Below, piece after piece: positions 1 to 11,897 of a stretch of 64,000 nucleotides of DNA. Position 1 is the first letter of the stretch; every line of letters starts with the position of its first letter. The position numbers and the translations under genes were made by a program. Source of the DNA: Welwitschia mirabilis (taxonomy: Eukaryota; Gnetophyta; Gnetopsida; Welwitschiales); assembly GCA_051453625.1 (NCBI GenBank), contig JBOZIK010000001.1, forward strand, positions 191,632,754 through 191,696,753, in the 5' to 3' direction. Under the pieces are notes generated by a model. The model searched no databases. It was given only the letters and a program-made list of their open reading frames with translations, and was not told the origin of the DNA.

Positions 1-60
1 AGTTATTTTGTAATATTATAAAAATAATTCTTTTTTTAAATTTTCTAAATTCTTTGGCAT

Positions 61-440
61 TTAAATTTATTCTTAAAAGAAGTATATCACATAAGTCTAA
101 TAAGACTAAGTGGGTAAGAGCTAACAATCTTAAAAGTCTTTTAACATAGACAACTCTCAAAGAATCAAATGCAAATAGCTGATACTTAGACAGTGGATGC
201 TTAAGGCACATGATAAGAGAAAGATCAAATTTTCAACACTTGAGAAGTATTAATGGAGGAGATGTTACTTTTGAAAATAATACAAAGATAAGAATATAAG
301 GTATAGAATGCATTAAAGAAGGTAAGTTAGCTAAACTTAATAATGGATTGTATGTGAATGACTTGAAGCATACCTTATTAAGTATCAATCAATTGTATGA
401 AAAAGGTCACAAAATAGTATTTGAAAAATCAAAATGTTAA
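61..440 (+). pseudogene. Copia element A: broken protease / GAG pre-integrase remnant
   Basis: Remnant of the gag-protease to pre-integrase junction of a Ty1/copia polyprotein. Around 176-200 the read-through gives the plant copia protease block YLDSGC followed by RHM. The Trp that normally precedes it is a TGA stop. Around 345-435 comes the GAG pre-integrase signature NDLKHTLLSINQLYEKGHK, close to the usual LKHNLLSISQLCDKG. At least three in-frame stops break the stretch. Integrase, RT and RNase H, normally more than 3 kb, are absent: by about 660 the sequence is already the region that precedes the env-position ORF. A is therefore an internally deleted copy. Family assignment is firm from the motifs; linkage to the LTR at 2693 is inferred from order and strand. 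Confidence 0.8.
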
Positions 441-659
441 ATTATGAATGTAAAAATAAATGTTATTATTCTTACTTCAAATCGAATAGGTCTTTTATAG
501 AATAGATACTCATGTGAATTTGTTCAATGACCAGTTAAATTATATGAACTACAACATTAAAAATAAAAACATTGGCTTAAATTTTAGTAGAAATAAACTT
601 TTTTTAGAAAATTTTGAAGTAAAACCTAATTTTTTTAATTTTCTTATCAATTACAAATA

Positions 660-1062
660 TGAACTAAGGGTTACATTACCATCGTCTAGCTGATCACAGG
701 GTGATCGACTAGATCCATTATTGAGTCGACCAGATGTGGTTGGTCAACCGGCATGAAAGCCCAATCTTCTAGACCTCTTCCTGTATTATAGACTCATGCT
801 TTGATAAGTCTATTAGAAATTATATTGGTTAACTAGACCTAATAGATCATTATGCAGAAATACTATCAGTAGACCTAATTTCACTCTTCGAATTACCTTA
901 TTTCACCATCGATATAAAAGAAAGAGGCTCCTGATTCATTTTCATTGTGTTCTAGTCCTCTCTATCTTCAAATCTAGAGATTTTTCTTCTAGATCTAGAT
1001 CTTTACCCTTAGATCTAGTGATTTTCTCTTATTTTTCTTCTTTAAAGCTCTTAAAGAAGGTA
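660..1062 (+). promoter_or_regulatory. Candidate internal promoter and leader before the env-position ORF of element A
   Basis: Between 681 and 870 there are four or five degenerate copies of a motif of the form GRGTYRACYRGAYC, for example gtgatcgactagatc, gagtcgaccagat, ggtcaaccgg and ggttaactagacc. The same motif recurs in the A LTR at 2925-3410. A TATA box (tataaa, 913-918) follows, then a leader of about 145 nt rich in pyrimidines and AGATCT-like words up to the ATG at 1063. Function is inferred from this order only. Confidence 0.45.
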
Positions 1063-2103
1063 GAAATGGCTACAGGATCTTTAAGGAGGAGATTCAAAGA
1101 AACTTCAATAAGAGATCTTGCTATTTTATACCAAGGAATGTCTAATGAAGACATTGAAAATTTTTCAAAGAAGTTTAGAAAGAAGTATGTTTGTCAAGAA
1201 TAGTTTGTAACAACCTCATAGCTTAGAGAGCTTACAGAAATAATTCAACTTCTGAGAAATTAGAATCTTGACTATTTTCTAGATGATTTTCATTTTTGTT
1301 ATCTTTTTCTTACTCATATGTTTTATTGTAATGTAAGTTATAATCATGATTTAAGAATCCTTGAAATCCTTATTTTAGGAAAGTGATTAAGGATTATTGT
1401 AAAACTCATCTTTGATCTTATTGATATTTCCAAAGGTAACTATGAAGAGTTTTAACCTCTTCATGGTACCATGGAAGACAAACCATCAGTGATAAGAGAG
1501 ACCTGTGGTAAGACTCACACTTGGAAACACAACATTTTTACTTCATTACTTACACCCAAATACCATTTTCTTTATTTGAATTTTACTTATAATTTTTTGC
1601 CATTAGTGGAGCATCATGATGAGGCCTCCAGCTATAGAACATATCTGATGTATCTAGTAGGGATTAAACATTATATTAATACTTCTGGCATCATATTGAA
1701 AAATGTGGTCTCTCAGTTTAAGTATCACAAGACTAGGACCTTACCCTACTCTTTGCTTATTACATATTCATGCCATCATTTTCATGTATCCTTTCATTCT
1801 AAGCTTAAAACCCTCCAATTCATGACACATATTAGGTATGAAACTCTATCTCATATGCACATCTTTGCCTCTTTCAAGGAGTCCTTAAAGTTACCTTCTC
1901 TAAATGAATTCTCTCTTAATAAGACTCTTTCATACCTAAGATGGATTGATTCCTGTACTAGACATATGAAGGAAGTAGTTATAGCAACAAGGTATGACAT
2001 TGTTAATACTTTAACAAAGGCTATTAGATCAACATTCATGGAAGAAGATGAAGAAGAAGAAGATTCTAAAGAGGAAGAAGAAGAAGAGGATGAGTCTGAT
2101 TAG
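1063..2103 (+). pseudogene. Env-position ORF of copia A, resembling the 'putative plant transposon protein' domain
   Basis: One reading frame runs for about 347 codons from ATG 1063 (MATGSLRRRF) to the TAG at 2101. It has five in-frame stops (1201, 1219, 1261 and near 1384 and 1456) and no frameshift. The part after 1471 is open for 210 codons. The middle of that part has the pattern NFLPLVEHHDEASSYRTYLM, then an RTLPYSLLI block. From memory this resembles the Pfam family of 'putative plant transposon protein' (NILPRSGHRDEV... and RVLPYGRFLTR). The C-terminal 20 residues are almost all Glu/Asp/Ser. No signal peptide or membrane segment is evident, so 'env' refers to position only. It lies between pol and the polypurine tracts, where Sireviruses carry their third ORF. 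The function of this domain family is unknown. Confidence 0.65.
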
Positions 2104-2156
2104 AGTTTTGATTATGTTTTGCTTATGTGTTTTTGTTCTCTTCTTTGTTATTGATG

Positions 2157-2691
2157 TTAAAAGGGGGAGAATTAGTTGATTGATATTTGTTTTTTATACT
2201 TTTAAATGTTTTATGCTCTTGATGAGCACTTTTATTTTGTAATACTTATGTTTAATAAAATCAAAATGCACTTGGTTTTATATTTTCAATTGGTATCTCA
2301 AATCTTTTTGTGCAATCTATATAAGCTTAACTTTTTTTCATTGATGAATATAAAGTTTTAAATGTTGTTATTCCATAGATTCAAATGTGTTATTCCATAT
2401 TGGGAATGAACTATAAAAATTATCAATATGTTAAATGGTTTATGATCAAATGTGCTTTTAATAAATGTTATTATTCAAAAATATTTTTTCATTCTTCTTA
2501 ACTCTTCAAATGTGCACCTTAAAATTGTTTTTGTTTTAATACAAAATTTAACTTATCAAAATGTCTTCAATTGATTTCAAAAGGCTTAAAAATTTTACAA
2601 AGAATTATAGACATTTTGTGAGGGGGAGCTTTTTTAGTTTCAGATATTTTTACAACTAAGTATTATTTTCCATTAATGTCAAAGGGGGAGA
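2157..2691 (+). promoter_or_regulatory. Three polypurine tracts upstream of the A 3' LTR
   Basis: Purine runs of the form RRGGGGGAG occur at 2157-2170 (ttaaaagggggaga), 2619-2629 (tgagggggagc) and 2681-2690 (aaagggggag). The last sits two bases from the LTR start and is the likely plus-strand primer. Multiple tracts before the 3' LTR are a known Sirevirus trait, which supports the assignment. Confidence 0.75.
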
Positions 2692-2924
2692 TTGTTAGAT
2701 TATGTTTTGCCAATTGATGTCAAACTGATGTTTTCTTTGAAGAAAATTTTGTGTATCTTATGTAGAAGATGTTAATAACTTATAGGTTAAATGTTAAAGC
2801 CATAATTATCAAATTCTAATTACTAGAAGCCTATCAAGCTTACTTACCCTCTTAAGGAATCGATAAAAATTTTAAGTGTTTAACTGCATTTAGAGTATAC
2901 TTTCAGAATTAAACTAAATTTAAA

Positions 2925-3410
2925 GGGGTTAACTGGATTTCTGATGGAGTCAACTGGACCTATGATGAGGTCAACCGAATTTGTGGACCTGATAATAGTA
3001 TCCTTGAATTGAATGTCAAGGGGTTAACTGGATCTATGATGGAGTCAACTAGACCCGTAAACCTAAAAATAATACTCCTAAATCGATTATCAAAGGGTTG
3101 ACTAGATCTTTAAAGGGGTTAACCAGACTTGAGCATTATGTAGCTGATATCCCTGAGCCAATCAACATGGGGTTGACCAGACACCTGAAGGGGTTGACAA
3201 AACCTAATGCGGGAAATTGGAATGAACTTTTATCAGGACTAGTAGGTGACCAAATAGAATTATGGATGAACAGATGGAAGTTGATCGAACCCTAAGGGGT
3301 TGATCGGACATGGAGCTGTAAGAAATTAAAATGACCAAAAACTTTACTCGAGTAATCTATGTAAGTCAAGATACCAGATGAGGTCGATTGGACCTTTAAG
3401 GTGTTGACTT
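2925..3410 (+). repeat. Degenerate short-motif array in the A LTR (W-box-like TTGAC cores)
   Basis: At least ten copies of a 12-16 bp motif such as ggggttaactggat, gagtcaactggacc, aggtcaaccg, gggttgactagatc and ggggttgaccagac occur on both strands at irregular spacing. Many contain TTGAC or its complement GTCAA, the core of WRKY-factor W-boxes. The array lies upstream of the LTR TATA box. Regulatory use is inference. Confidence 0.7.
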
Positions 3411-3790
3411 ACTAAAACAGAACTAAAATATTCTATCCATTTTATATCCATTAAATAGCTATTTTCTAACTATTTATAGCTATTAGAAGCACATTTTCAG
3501 ATGTAATAAATCCTAAAAGCCTTATAATATAAATAGATAAGAGAAAAATGATTAAAAAATCTTTTTAATTCTTAATCAAAGGACTGAATATTATGATATT
3601 TACTATAGCATCTTGGCTTCATACTCTTAATCAAGATATATCTATCATCTGTTGCATCTATACATTTAAGGTCAAATCTAGTGCTTCATTCATTGTATTA
3701 TCTATAGGAAAAGAGCTCCATCAAAATTATTATTAAAGAATGAGTGATATCTGTGCATCTTGACATTATTGCATCACTATATTAATTGTT

Positions 3791-3955
3791 AAAGATTGAG
3801 ACATAGCCTGCAAAAGTCTATTCAAAGGTTGAGACTAAGCCTGAAAAAGTCCTTTCAAAGGTTGAGATTAAGCCTATAAAAGTTTGTTAAAAGGTTGAAA
3901 CTTAGCCTATGATAGTCCATTTATAAAGGTTACAGGTGAACCTGCAATACCTAGA
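3791..3955 (+). repeat. 33-bp tandem repeat in the A LTR
   Basis: Four consecutive 33-bp units start at 3791, 3824, 3857 and 3890, each opening aaaggttgagactaagcct or close to it. A decayed fifth unit starts at 3926 after a 3-bp insertion. The unit length is exact for the first four copies. Confidence 0.85.
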
Positions 3956-3986
3956 GGAGTAACAAAGATCCGGATTAAGCTTGGTG

Positions 3987-4240
3987 ATAAGCTAATCATT
4001 GAGAGTGGAGTAGGGGGTTTCCCGAACCACTATAAAATCCTGTGTGCATCTATTTGGTATTTTNNNNNNNNNNNNNNNNNNNNNNNNNNNNNNNNNNNNN
4101 NNNNNNNNNNNNNNNNNNNNNNNNNNNNNNNNNNNNNNNNNNNNNNNNNNNNNNNNNNNNNNNATAAGCTAATCATTGAGAGTGGAGTAGGGGGTTTCCC
4201 GAACCACTATAAAATCCTGTGTGCATCTATTTGGTATTTT
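3987..4240. other. 100-N gap with identical 77-bp flanks (assembly duplication)
   Basis: The 77 bp at 3987-4063 are identical to 4164-4240, on either side of 100 Ns (4064-4163). This is best read as two contig ends that overlap and were not merged. The LTR TATA region therefore appears twice but is probably single. Confidence 0.9.
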
Positions 4241-4433
4241 ATGTTTTTAGTTAGTTTTATTACTTTGAATACTTTCAATCTTTCTTTGCATGCACAAATT
4301 TATTGGTAAGTTATTTTGATCAAGTTTTAGTTATATCAAGAGTTCATTTTGATTAATCTTTAAAAGACCTATTCTCCTCCCTTTAGGATTCTCGATCCTA
4401 TTAGCAACAACTTGGGTTCTAAAAATGGAATAA

Positions 4434-5860
4434 TGCTTCACTAAAATGTTGAAAGATGATAAGATTAACTCTTTATGTCATACAATAAATTATTTGATGA
4501 CTCTCTTTTTGAATAGAGTTTTAATCCAAGAAGAAAATTATATACTTGAATAAAAAGTTAAATTTTTGGAAAGTATAAATGAATTTTATAAAAAGAATTT
4601 TCTTTTTTTGAAAAAAGGAATACAATAAGATAAAGAAGGAGATGTAGCAAATAAAAAATAAGTTAGTGTCTTATTTTGACTCCCTCAAGGTAGATAGATC
4701 CTCTTTACAGAGTGCTTAGGCTAGAATTGAAGAATTAGAGTAAGAGTTAAGGAAGAAAGAGAGAAACTTCAACTAGCATCTGCTAGCAAAGAAGATATCT
4801 TAGTAGAATTACTTAAATGTATGATCCATTTTAAATGTTATGTTATAAAATTAGATTAAAAAGAAACAAAAGCTTATAACTTTTATGTGTAATAATGCGC
4901 CTCTTCCACTCAACAAGAAATACATAGAGAAAATTTATATGGACTTGAAGGAGATTCATGAAGAATATATAAGAATATGGAAAGATAATAATAATTATAA
5001 ACAAAAATAGGAGAAGTCTACAAAGTAAGTGCAAATTAAATAGAAAAGGATAGAAATGCACAATATATATATATATATATATATATTCTTAAGAAAAAAG
5101 TAGAATTATCTTATGAGCTATCTATTTATCATAACAATTCTTAAATTGAATAAAATTTTATTAAAGTCATTTAGAGTGAAATGATAAAGATTTTGAAAAA
5201 ACTATAATAGCCTTCTTTTCAAGAAAAACCTCAAGTAGATGTTATTATAGTCAATGATTAAATTTTTGATTTCATTAAAGAAATTTTAATTTCTACTATC
5301 CAATTAGATTTAATAAGAGAACTTAAAAAAGGAAAAAAATAGGCTACTATATTAAAATAAATCATTAAATCTTATATTGGAGAAGAGAATAGGATTTAAT
5401 AACATGAATTATAGGTTTTATGAATCATGCATTTCTATCCTTAAAGACTTTATGATTATTTTGATCATTATGAAAAGATCATTAATGAGACAGTACAAAA
5501 AATGAAAGGAAGATGAGAAAAAGTAACTTGAGTTACTAGTTAAGCTTTAGAAGAGATAGATAATGCCAAGGATGATTATAGTAAAAGAAAATATCAAGGA
5601 GTAGCAAATATAATTCACATTTATGTGAAGGAATAAAGAAGGATATCTGTATTTCTATAGTTACTAAACAAGATATAAATTGCTTAAAGGATCAAAGAGG
5701 ATTACTCCTAGATTACATGAGATTGCTAAGAGGAACCTTTGCAGATATTTTCTTTAAGATGGAGGAAGGTAAGGAAATTTATATAATCATCTTTAATAGC
5801 TCTTCAAAATTAAATAAAATGAAGAAATCCTCCTTTTAAACCTTCTCAACCAAAGAATCT
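4434..5860 (+). pseudogene. Broken coiled-coil retroelement ORF, copy 1 (function unknown)
   Basis: Read-through translation gives a charged, coiled-coil-like protein. It runs from about 4434 (FTKMLKDDKINSL), through DRSSLQSA then IEELE near 4690-4750, and KKYIEKIYMDLKEIHEEYI near 4905-4965. It ends in a stretch open for about 80 codons near 5595-5838 containing FADIFFKMEEGKEI. Many stops and shifts are present. It is clearly homologous, piece by piece and at similar spacing, to the minus-strand region 43440-45250 inside Athila-2. It starts within 25 bp of the A LTR end, so A appears to have truncated it. I do not recognise a characterised family. The env-position role is inferred from copy 2. 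Confidence 0.55.
5063..5086. repeat. (AT)12 microsatellite
   Basis: A perfect AT dinucleotide run inside the coiled-coil pseudogene. Confidence 0.95.
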
Positions 5861-8800
5861 TCTAATCATATAAAAGAAAAAATAGTTTAAGGGGGGACCT
5901 CCTCAAATTGCTTCATCTATATAAGAGAATTTGGATTTAGATGATCTTGATCTTTTGAGGAATCAAATGGAAGCTATTAAATGGTTGAAAGAATGCAATA
6001 AATTATAAAATGAGGAGAAAACTAAATTGGTGAAAATAAATTCAAAAAATAAAAAAAATAAATTATCATTTGATTCCTAAATTTTTAATTACCTTTATTA
6101 AAATGTATTTTTCTCAAGAACTAATAAAAGAATGGGTGTCAAATAAATTTATAGATTAAAAATTTTGTTTGTAAATTTTGTTATATTTTTATTAAGAAAT
6201 AAATGATAAATATTTAATATCCCATAACATGAATTAGTGCTATATTATTATTATTTACTATGAACCTTTTTTGGGGTAATAATATGTATAATTTAAGGAA
6301 TGAGAGGCAACACTCAGAAAGATGATATGATTGCAACAACTTTACAAATGGCATGAAAAAGTGAGAACACCAACTAAGAAATGGAAATATATCAGGAAGC
6401 ATGGGAGAGGTAGCATGTAAAGGGGAAAACAAGCAACAAATATTATTATGGATAAATATGCACCATGAGGATGACATGGGGATCTTTTTAACTCTGAAGA
6501 TAAATCTTGGAAATGATTCTAAGGAGAATGAGATCACAAGAAAAGGCTATACAGTGACTTTCAAATTATTGTAATTCCTATTATTATAGAGAAATATTTT
6601 ATCTCTATATTTCCATGAAAGTAAAGGTAATACAAGCATAGTTATTCTAACAAGAATCTTGTATTATTGTGCATGTGATTTGAGAACATTGCATGTTGTT
6701 ATTTCATGCTCTTAATATTGATACTAGCTATAGTTAATATTAATATTAATATTAATGCATTAGTTAAAAATAGCTCATGCACAAATCCTATTATGATTTT
6801 TTCTATTATTTTATCTATTTTTATTCCAGTCATTTATAAGTACAGTTAATAGTGTAGAAGTTATCAGAATATCATTTTTTAGGTGTAACTATTCTTGATA
6901 AGAAATGTGTCTTTATGGAAAGGAAACTCTTTAGTTTGGTTAGAATCATGAAAAATAAACTTTCATATAAAAATAATAACAATTAAGCCTATGCATGTGA
7001 TTATGTAGTTTTTATTCATTTTTTAGCATATTTTTATATAAATTTACTTTTTTATAAGTCTTTGATAAAAATAATAGTCTCTTTTATAGCACTTTTAGTA
7101 AATTTATAGGTTTTTCAACTAATAGTACAAAATTTAAAATAAATAACAATATAGTATTAGAGTAAATTCTTAGGTTGTGCAAGGCATATGCCTCATGAAA
7201 AAACCAGTTCTTCATGCTAAAGCTAAGAGAAAGTAAAAATAAAAACTCATGATGAGATCGTCCTTCATCATATCTATAGGGAATAAATATTTAAAATCAT
7301 AGAATTTAGATGTAAAATCAATGCTAAATTGATGGATGAAGGATGAAATTAAAACATAATATTAATCATCAAGATAGGTTATGTCTATATAGCTAAGGAT
7401 TTATTTTTTTACTTATAACGATAGGTAGTTAATACATTAAGATGCATAATATCTCATCATGATGAAGTTTATATAGCATTTAACATAATGATATTAGTAC
7501 TTACTCTTTTTTAATGTTTTCTTTTACTCTTTATATCTTAATTTTACCTTTTTCTTATTTTGTAACTTTACTTATAGGAATTAAATTCTAATTCATTTTT
7601 TGGAGATCATTCTTCTTACTAAACTCTAAATGATGTTATGAATCTTGATGATGATGCTTATCTCTTGAGAAAGTCATATGGGTTAAATGCTGTGTAAGTT
7701 AAGATGACTTATAAGATAAATTTCAAGTATCATTCCTTTTTAATAAAAATTATAAATTATAAGAATTAAACATGATTAATGATTATTTAATATTAAACAT
7801 AACATTTATAATCTTAAAATATAGTACTAACTAAATTTTATGGCTCTAAATATGTGAAAATTCAATTAAAAATGCACCACCATAATGTTGCCAATTTTTT
7901 TTTAATTTACATAAAATTTAAGTCATATAGCTAATTCTGAGGGTATCAAAGATTTTCAACATGAAAATTTAATAAATTTGACATTTTTATAAAGCTAGAA
8001 ATTACTAAAAGCATATTTTCAGAGTCCTTAACCAAACTCTAAAATTTCAATTTTAATGTAGACATATAAGGACAATGCAATATCTTATTATAATTAATCT
8101 TTATTACATAGGCATCTACATCTGTGGTGATTATAATCATGTAAATCACTATTAAAAGTACTATTGAATCATTAGTAAGATTTGTATCGACCTTTTTTAA
8201 TCATAATATAACTTATTAATTATCTCAAAAGTTTTCAACTCTTCATGATCCCATTGTTTCTCCCTTTATGCTACTTGTCATTAATGGATTTAATAAATAT
8301 TATTAAAAGATACACCAAAAATTATTAAAATAGTTCTAATTTAACTATTTTTATGATTTAATTGTCAAGTACCTAAAATTATATTAACAAAAAAATAAAT
8401 GTAGCATAAAGTATCAAAACCTTATGTAAATTAAGACAAATTTACTAAAATTTAATGGAAGACAAATAGTATCAATGTTACTTACTCCAAACAATCTCTC
8501 AATTATTGAAATTTAATTTTGTAAAGTATATTTATTAAAATTTTGCAATCCAACGTATCAATGAAATATATACACATCTAGCATGCAATTATGAAATAGT
8601 TTACATATCACATGAACCTTCATTACCATGTGCATTATTTAATTATGAAACACAAAATTCTTCATCATATGAATTACATATTAGTTATTCAAATATATTT
8701 TCATAGCTTGTTTTATAAAGGTTCTAAAATTCCTAGTAACCTCTTTATCTAAATCATCTTCTTTGTTATTTTAAATGTTGCTAATACGACTCTTCAAATT

Positions 8801-8990
8801 TTCCATGTTTATACTATTTTTTTTCTTTAGTCTCTAAGATATTGATGAAGAACCAAAATATATTAAATATCATGTTATAGACCCTTTAATATCTTAAAAA
8901 AATTAAAAACTTTAATTTGAAGGATCTCTAATATTGAAGTTATCATCATATTAAAATAAACATCTAAACTATCATTTGTTTTATATACTT
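5861..8990. other. A+T-rich stretch with no recognised gene
   Basis: No conserved domain was recognised in any frame. The stretch holds a short TTAATA-type repeat at 6733-6757 and scattered poly-A/T runs. A 107-codon minus-strand ORF at 6214-6537 has no recognisable motif and is probably chance. It may be decayed retroelement leader or intergenic sequence. Confidence 0.6.
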
Positions 8991-8999
8991 AAAAGCTAT

Positions 9000-9560
9000 T
9001 TCAGTTGTATTAAGTCGATTTATTTTTTTCTAGTTATATATCTCATTAATATCCAAGCTAAATATGAGATGAAAAACCTAATGTGAGTGATATATAGAAA
9101 ACATTCAACTAATTTGCAATACCACAATTCATATACATCTATTAAATTATTTATTTATAGTTAACTTGTAATTCTATTTTATTAGTGTGGATATTGTTTT
9201 TGCCTTTTTTGCTGTCAAATTTTCATAATATGTTACCAACATATTTTAATTTATTTAAAGAAATTAATTTTCTCATTAAGTCATTTTCACATTGATGTAG
9301 TATCTTATTAATCCCAACTCCTTGATTTTAAATTTCTTTATAAATTTTTTCTTCATTATGATAATGTTACTATCATCTTCTCCAATGGTTATTAATACTA
9401 TGAGATATGTAATCTTATCTTTTTCATGTGTGATACATAGTATAGAATAAGTATCTTAGTATTCAAATAATTCAAAACCCATTATCATTAAGGTATCCCT
9501 TATCTTAGTGTATAATTCATGTAGTGCCTACTTTAAATGATAAAATATATTCTTTAATTT
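9000..9560 (-). pseudogene. Copia RT / RNase H scrap (element G)
   Basis: Minus-strand read-through near 9285-9525 gives the second half of a copia reverse transcriptase. The order is a GFELFEYQDTYSMLCI-like block, then ITYLIVL, EDDSNI, and FKIKELGLIRYYINV (compare FEIKDLGELRYFLGI). The YVDD catalytic tetrad is not recognisable where it should lie. Near 9030-9115 follows LYITHIRFFISY (compare LIYLTHTRPDIAY), the start of the RNase H part. No LTR can be assigned. Athila E's LTR begins 420 bp to the right and may have interrupted G. Confidence 0.6.
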
Positions 9561-9980
9561 GGATATATTTTATGAATATTTGTTTACCTTAGAACCTTTA
9601 GACTAAGATATGGACACATCGTCCTTAATATTTCAAGTCATGAATGCTTTTTGTACATGAATTGAATGGATCTTTTAATCCATTTTATGTTGCCAGTGCA
9701 ATCAAGGTTTTAATGATTTATTAAGTTAATATTAATGCTAATATTTTTTTGTAGTACATTTCATAGTTATAAGTGAAATCATTTTATAACTAATATTGTA
9801 TTATGCTTATCAAGTATTTTATCAAAGTTATATACTTATTTGTTTATTAATCATGTGTTTACCAATTACAAATAATTAACTCTTAAGTTTTACTCTATAT
9901 TAAAGACTTATGTTCTATGACTATTGCATTTCTTTATCTAAATATTTTACTACTTTCTTAAATGTTTCTAGTTCACTATT

Positions 9981-11114
9981 TGTTGTGATGTGTATTTATG
10001 CTTTAGAATTTGAATTGTCTCAATATGACTTTAATCACAATATTTGGAAATCTAATTTATATTCACCTGCATGAAATGTACTTGTACAGTGGGATCAATC
10101 CAAAATCTCATAATAGGAACTAAAAAATTGAATTACATAAGATAAAGATAAAAATGTTTCTATGATTTTCTTAAAAGAATATCTAAATAAAAGTAATGCT
10201 AATGAATGAACATGAAATGTAATAAATGGGAATGAAAATGAAGTAATACAATCTAAATGTAAGTATTAATCAATTACGCAACCTATCATCACTTAGATTG
10301 AGCCTTATAATTTATATTAATTATAGAATAATGCCAGTAGATTACAATCAACATAAAGTATAAGAAAATAAGATAATTTAATTAAAATAAAATTCAATCA
10401 ATTTTTATTAAATTAATAAAATTGTCTTACATCCACTTATAAGAAAAATATCCTTAATGAAGGAATCACAACCTAACATCAAAACACTTTTTTCACAAGC
10501 TAAGATGAATCCCTTGCTCTTCAATCTCCAAATCTCACAAGATTAAGATGTACTAAAGATGATGAACTATGATCTAAGGGGTATTTATAGTTTAAGATTA
10601 ATGGTTTATTAAGCCAAAAGGTGTGATGTGGAAGGGCATGATGAAAACCAATTTTTATTATAAGGGTGGTCATTACACCAAATGATACCCCCTCTTCATC
10701 ACACTTATTCTATTGTCAATTATTCTTTTATGTCATCTAAACAACATATGATATGAACTTTCTATTTAATATAGTCTATCATCCTTATGTATTGTTCAGA
10801 CATTAGTGTGGATGATACTGCTTCAAAGATATTTTCTTTCTCTAACTGTTGTCCACCTATTGTCATTTAGGCGGTAGTGGAGACAACACCTTATTTTACT
10901 TAATTTTTTACTTTTATAATTATTTCTAGTTTTCTCTTATCTTTTGAAGTTCCATAATTCTCTAGATTTAATCCTTAAGTGTTCTATTGTTATACTAAAT
11001 TTGATTATCCTGTCATCGCATACAATGATTTTAAACTTTTTCATTAACTTATCAATTAGTCCTAGAAATATACTTCATAACATTGTCAAATACTATTGAT
11101 TTGATTTAATAACA
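9981..11114 (-). repeat. 3' LTR of Athila-type element E
   Basis: The left end TGTTGTGATGTGTATTTATG matches the inner edge of Athila-1's right LTR at 24271 in 18 of 20 bases. The right end ...ttaataaca is followed by a segment sharing catttagc with the Athila-1 polypurine side at 12993. Internally it shares a block (10450-10560: cttaatgaaggaatcacaac...) with both Athila-1 LTRs. It is more diverged from them than they are from each other, so E is a related but older or different subfamily. Confidence 0.65.
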
Positions 11115-11459
11115 TAGTTCTCCATTTAGCATTTGTCAATATCTAATAATACAAATGAATAATTTATTCCTAAGCCAAATTAACATAAAAAGAAATGATC
11201 ACTTAGAAAGAAAATAAGTAAGTTACAAGGACTTATCATGCAAGCTTAAGATTTTAATTTTTTAAATGTAGGATTATTGCTAAAGAGAAGATGCATTTTG
11301 AGTATTATGCTTATTTTATCATCAGGATAATACAATGGGTGACACATTTAATAATCAATTTTTGTATTCCTATCATTTTTTTAAACATCTTTGGCATGGA
11401 ATTAGATTCTTATAAGTCTATAAAAACCTGTAAGAGTCACATTGATAGATGAGAATGTT

Positions 11460-11897
11460 AAATAATTATAATTTTTATTCAGTAACACCCCCCCTTCCCC
11501 GCCGCTCCCTCCCTCCTCATCCTCAACATTTATATGATTTTCATAATGATAATGAAAAAGTAACATATTAAGAAATCAAAATCACTCATAATACAAAAAT
11601 TTACTTGAAATTAATGTATATATTATAAAATCTCAATTTTGAGTACAACATATAAATGTAATCTTTTGATGGAATATGAAGTAATCATATAATCGTTCAT
11701 CTTCAGGTAAGATATGAAGCTCAATGTCCACATGTGGAGGAGGTGATGGTGGAAATGATGTGTAATCCTCTTTCATAAGGAGCAAAGATCTTACATGCTC
11801 ATAGATAACATTGATTATTCCTACATGTTATATGTGAATCACTTATAGAAGCTAACACTCTAATTTATTTGCAAAACTCTCTAATTTATGGTAGTCA
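11460..11897 (-). pseudogene. C-terminal part of E's env-position ORF (left half of a split copy)
   Basis: The segment lies between E's LTR and Athila-1's left LTR. Its spacing from the LTR and its pattern (catcttcaggta..., then ggaggaggtgatgg near 11740) resemble Athila-1's own env C-terminal region near 13530-13560. The co-ordinates at which this copy stops and the right-hand copy (25371 on) starts correspond to nearly the same place in the Athila-1 sequence, within about 75 bp. That is expected if Athila-1 jumped into E's ORF. Similarity here is weak and by eye. Confidence 0.4.
11488..11513 (-). other. G-quadruplex-type tract (minus strand)
   Basis: On the minus strand the run reads as four G-runs of 3, 3, 4 and 7 with loops of 1, 6 and 2, fitting the classic G4 pattern. 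It is strikingly G/C-rich for its surroundings. Confidence 0.6.

Larger units (their letters stand above)
2693..4409 (+). repeat. 3' LTR of copia/Sirevirus element A
   Basis: It begins TGTTAGATTATG two bases after a polypurine tract and ends ...attagcaaca. Its apparent 1,717 bp include a 100-N gap and one 77-bp assembly duplicate, so the real length is near 1.54 kb, in the Sirevirus range. Internal marks are a motif array (2925-3410), a 33-bp tandem repeat (3791-3922), and gggtttcccgaaccac followed by a TATA box (tataaaatcc, about 4032), which is typical of these promoters. No 5' partner lies inside the window, so age cannot be estimated from an LTR pair. Confidence 0.8.

Noticed and set aside
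6214-6537. 107-codon minus-strand ORF
   Set aside because: No domain, no homologous copy elsewhere in the window and hydrophobic A+T-driven composition; likely chance.
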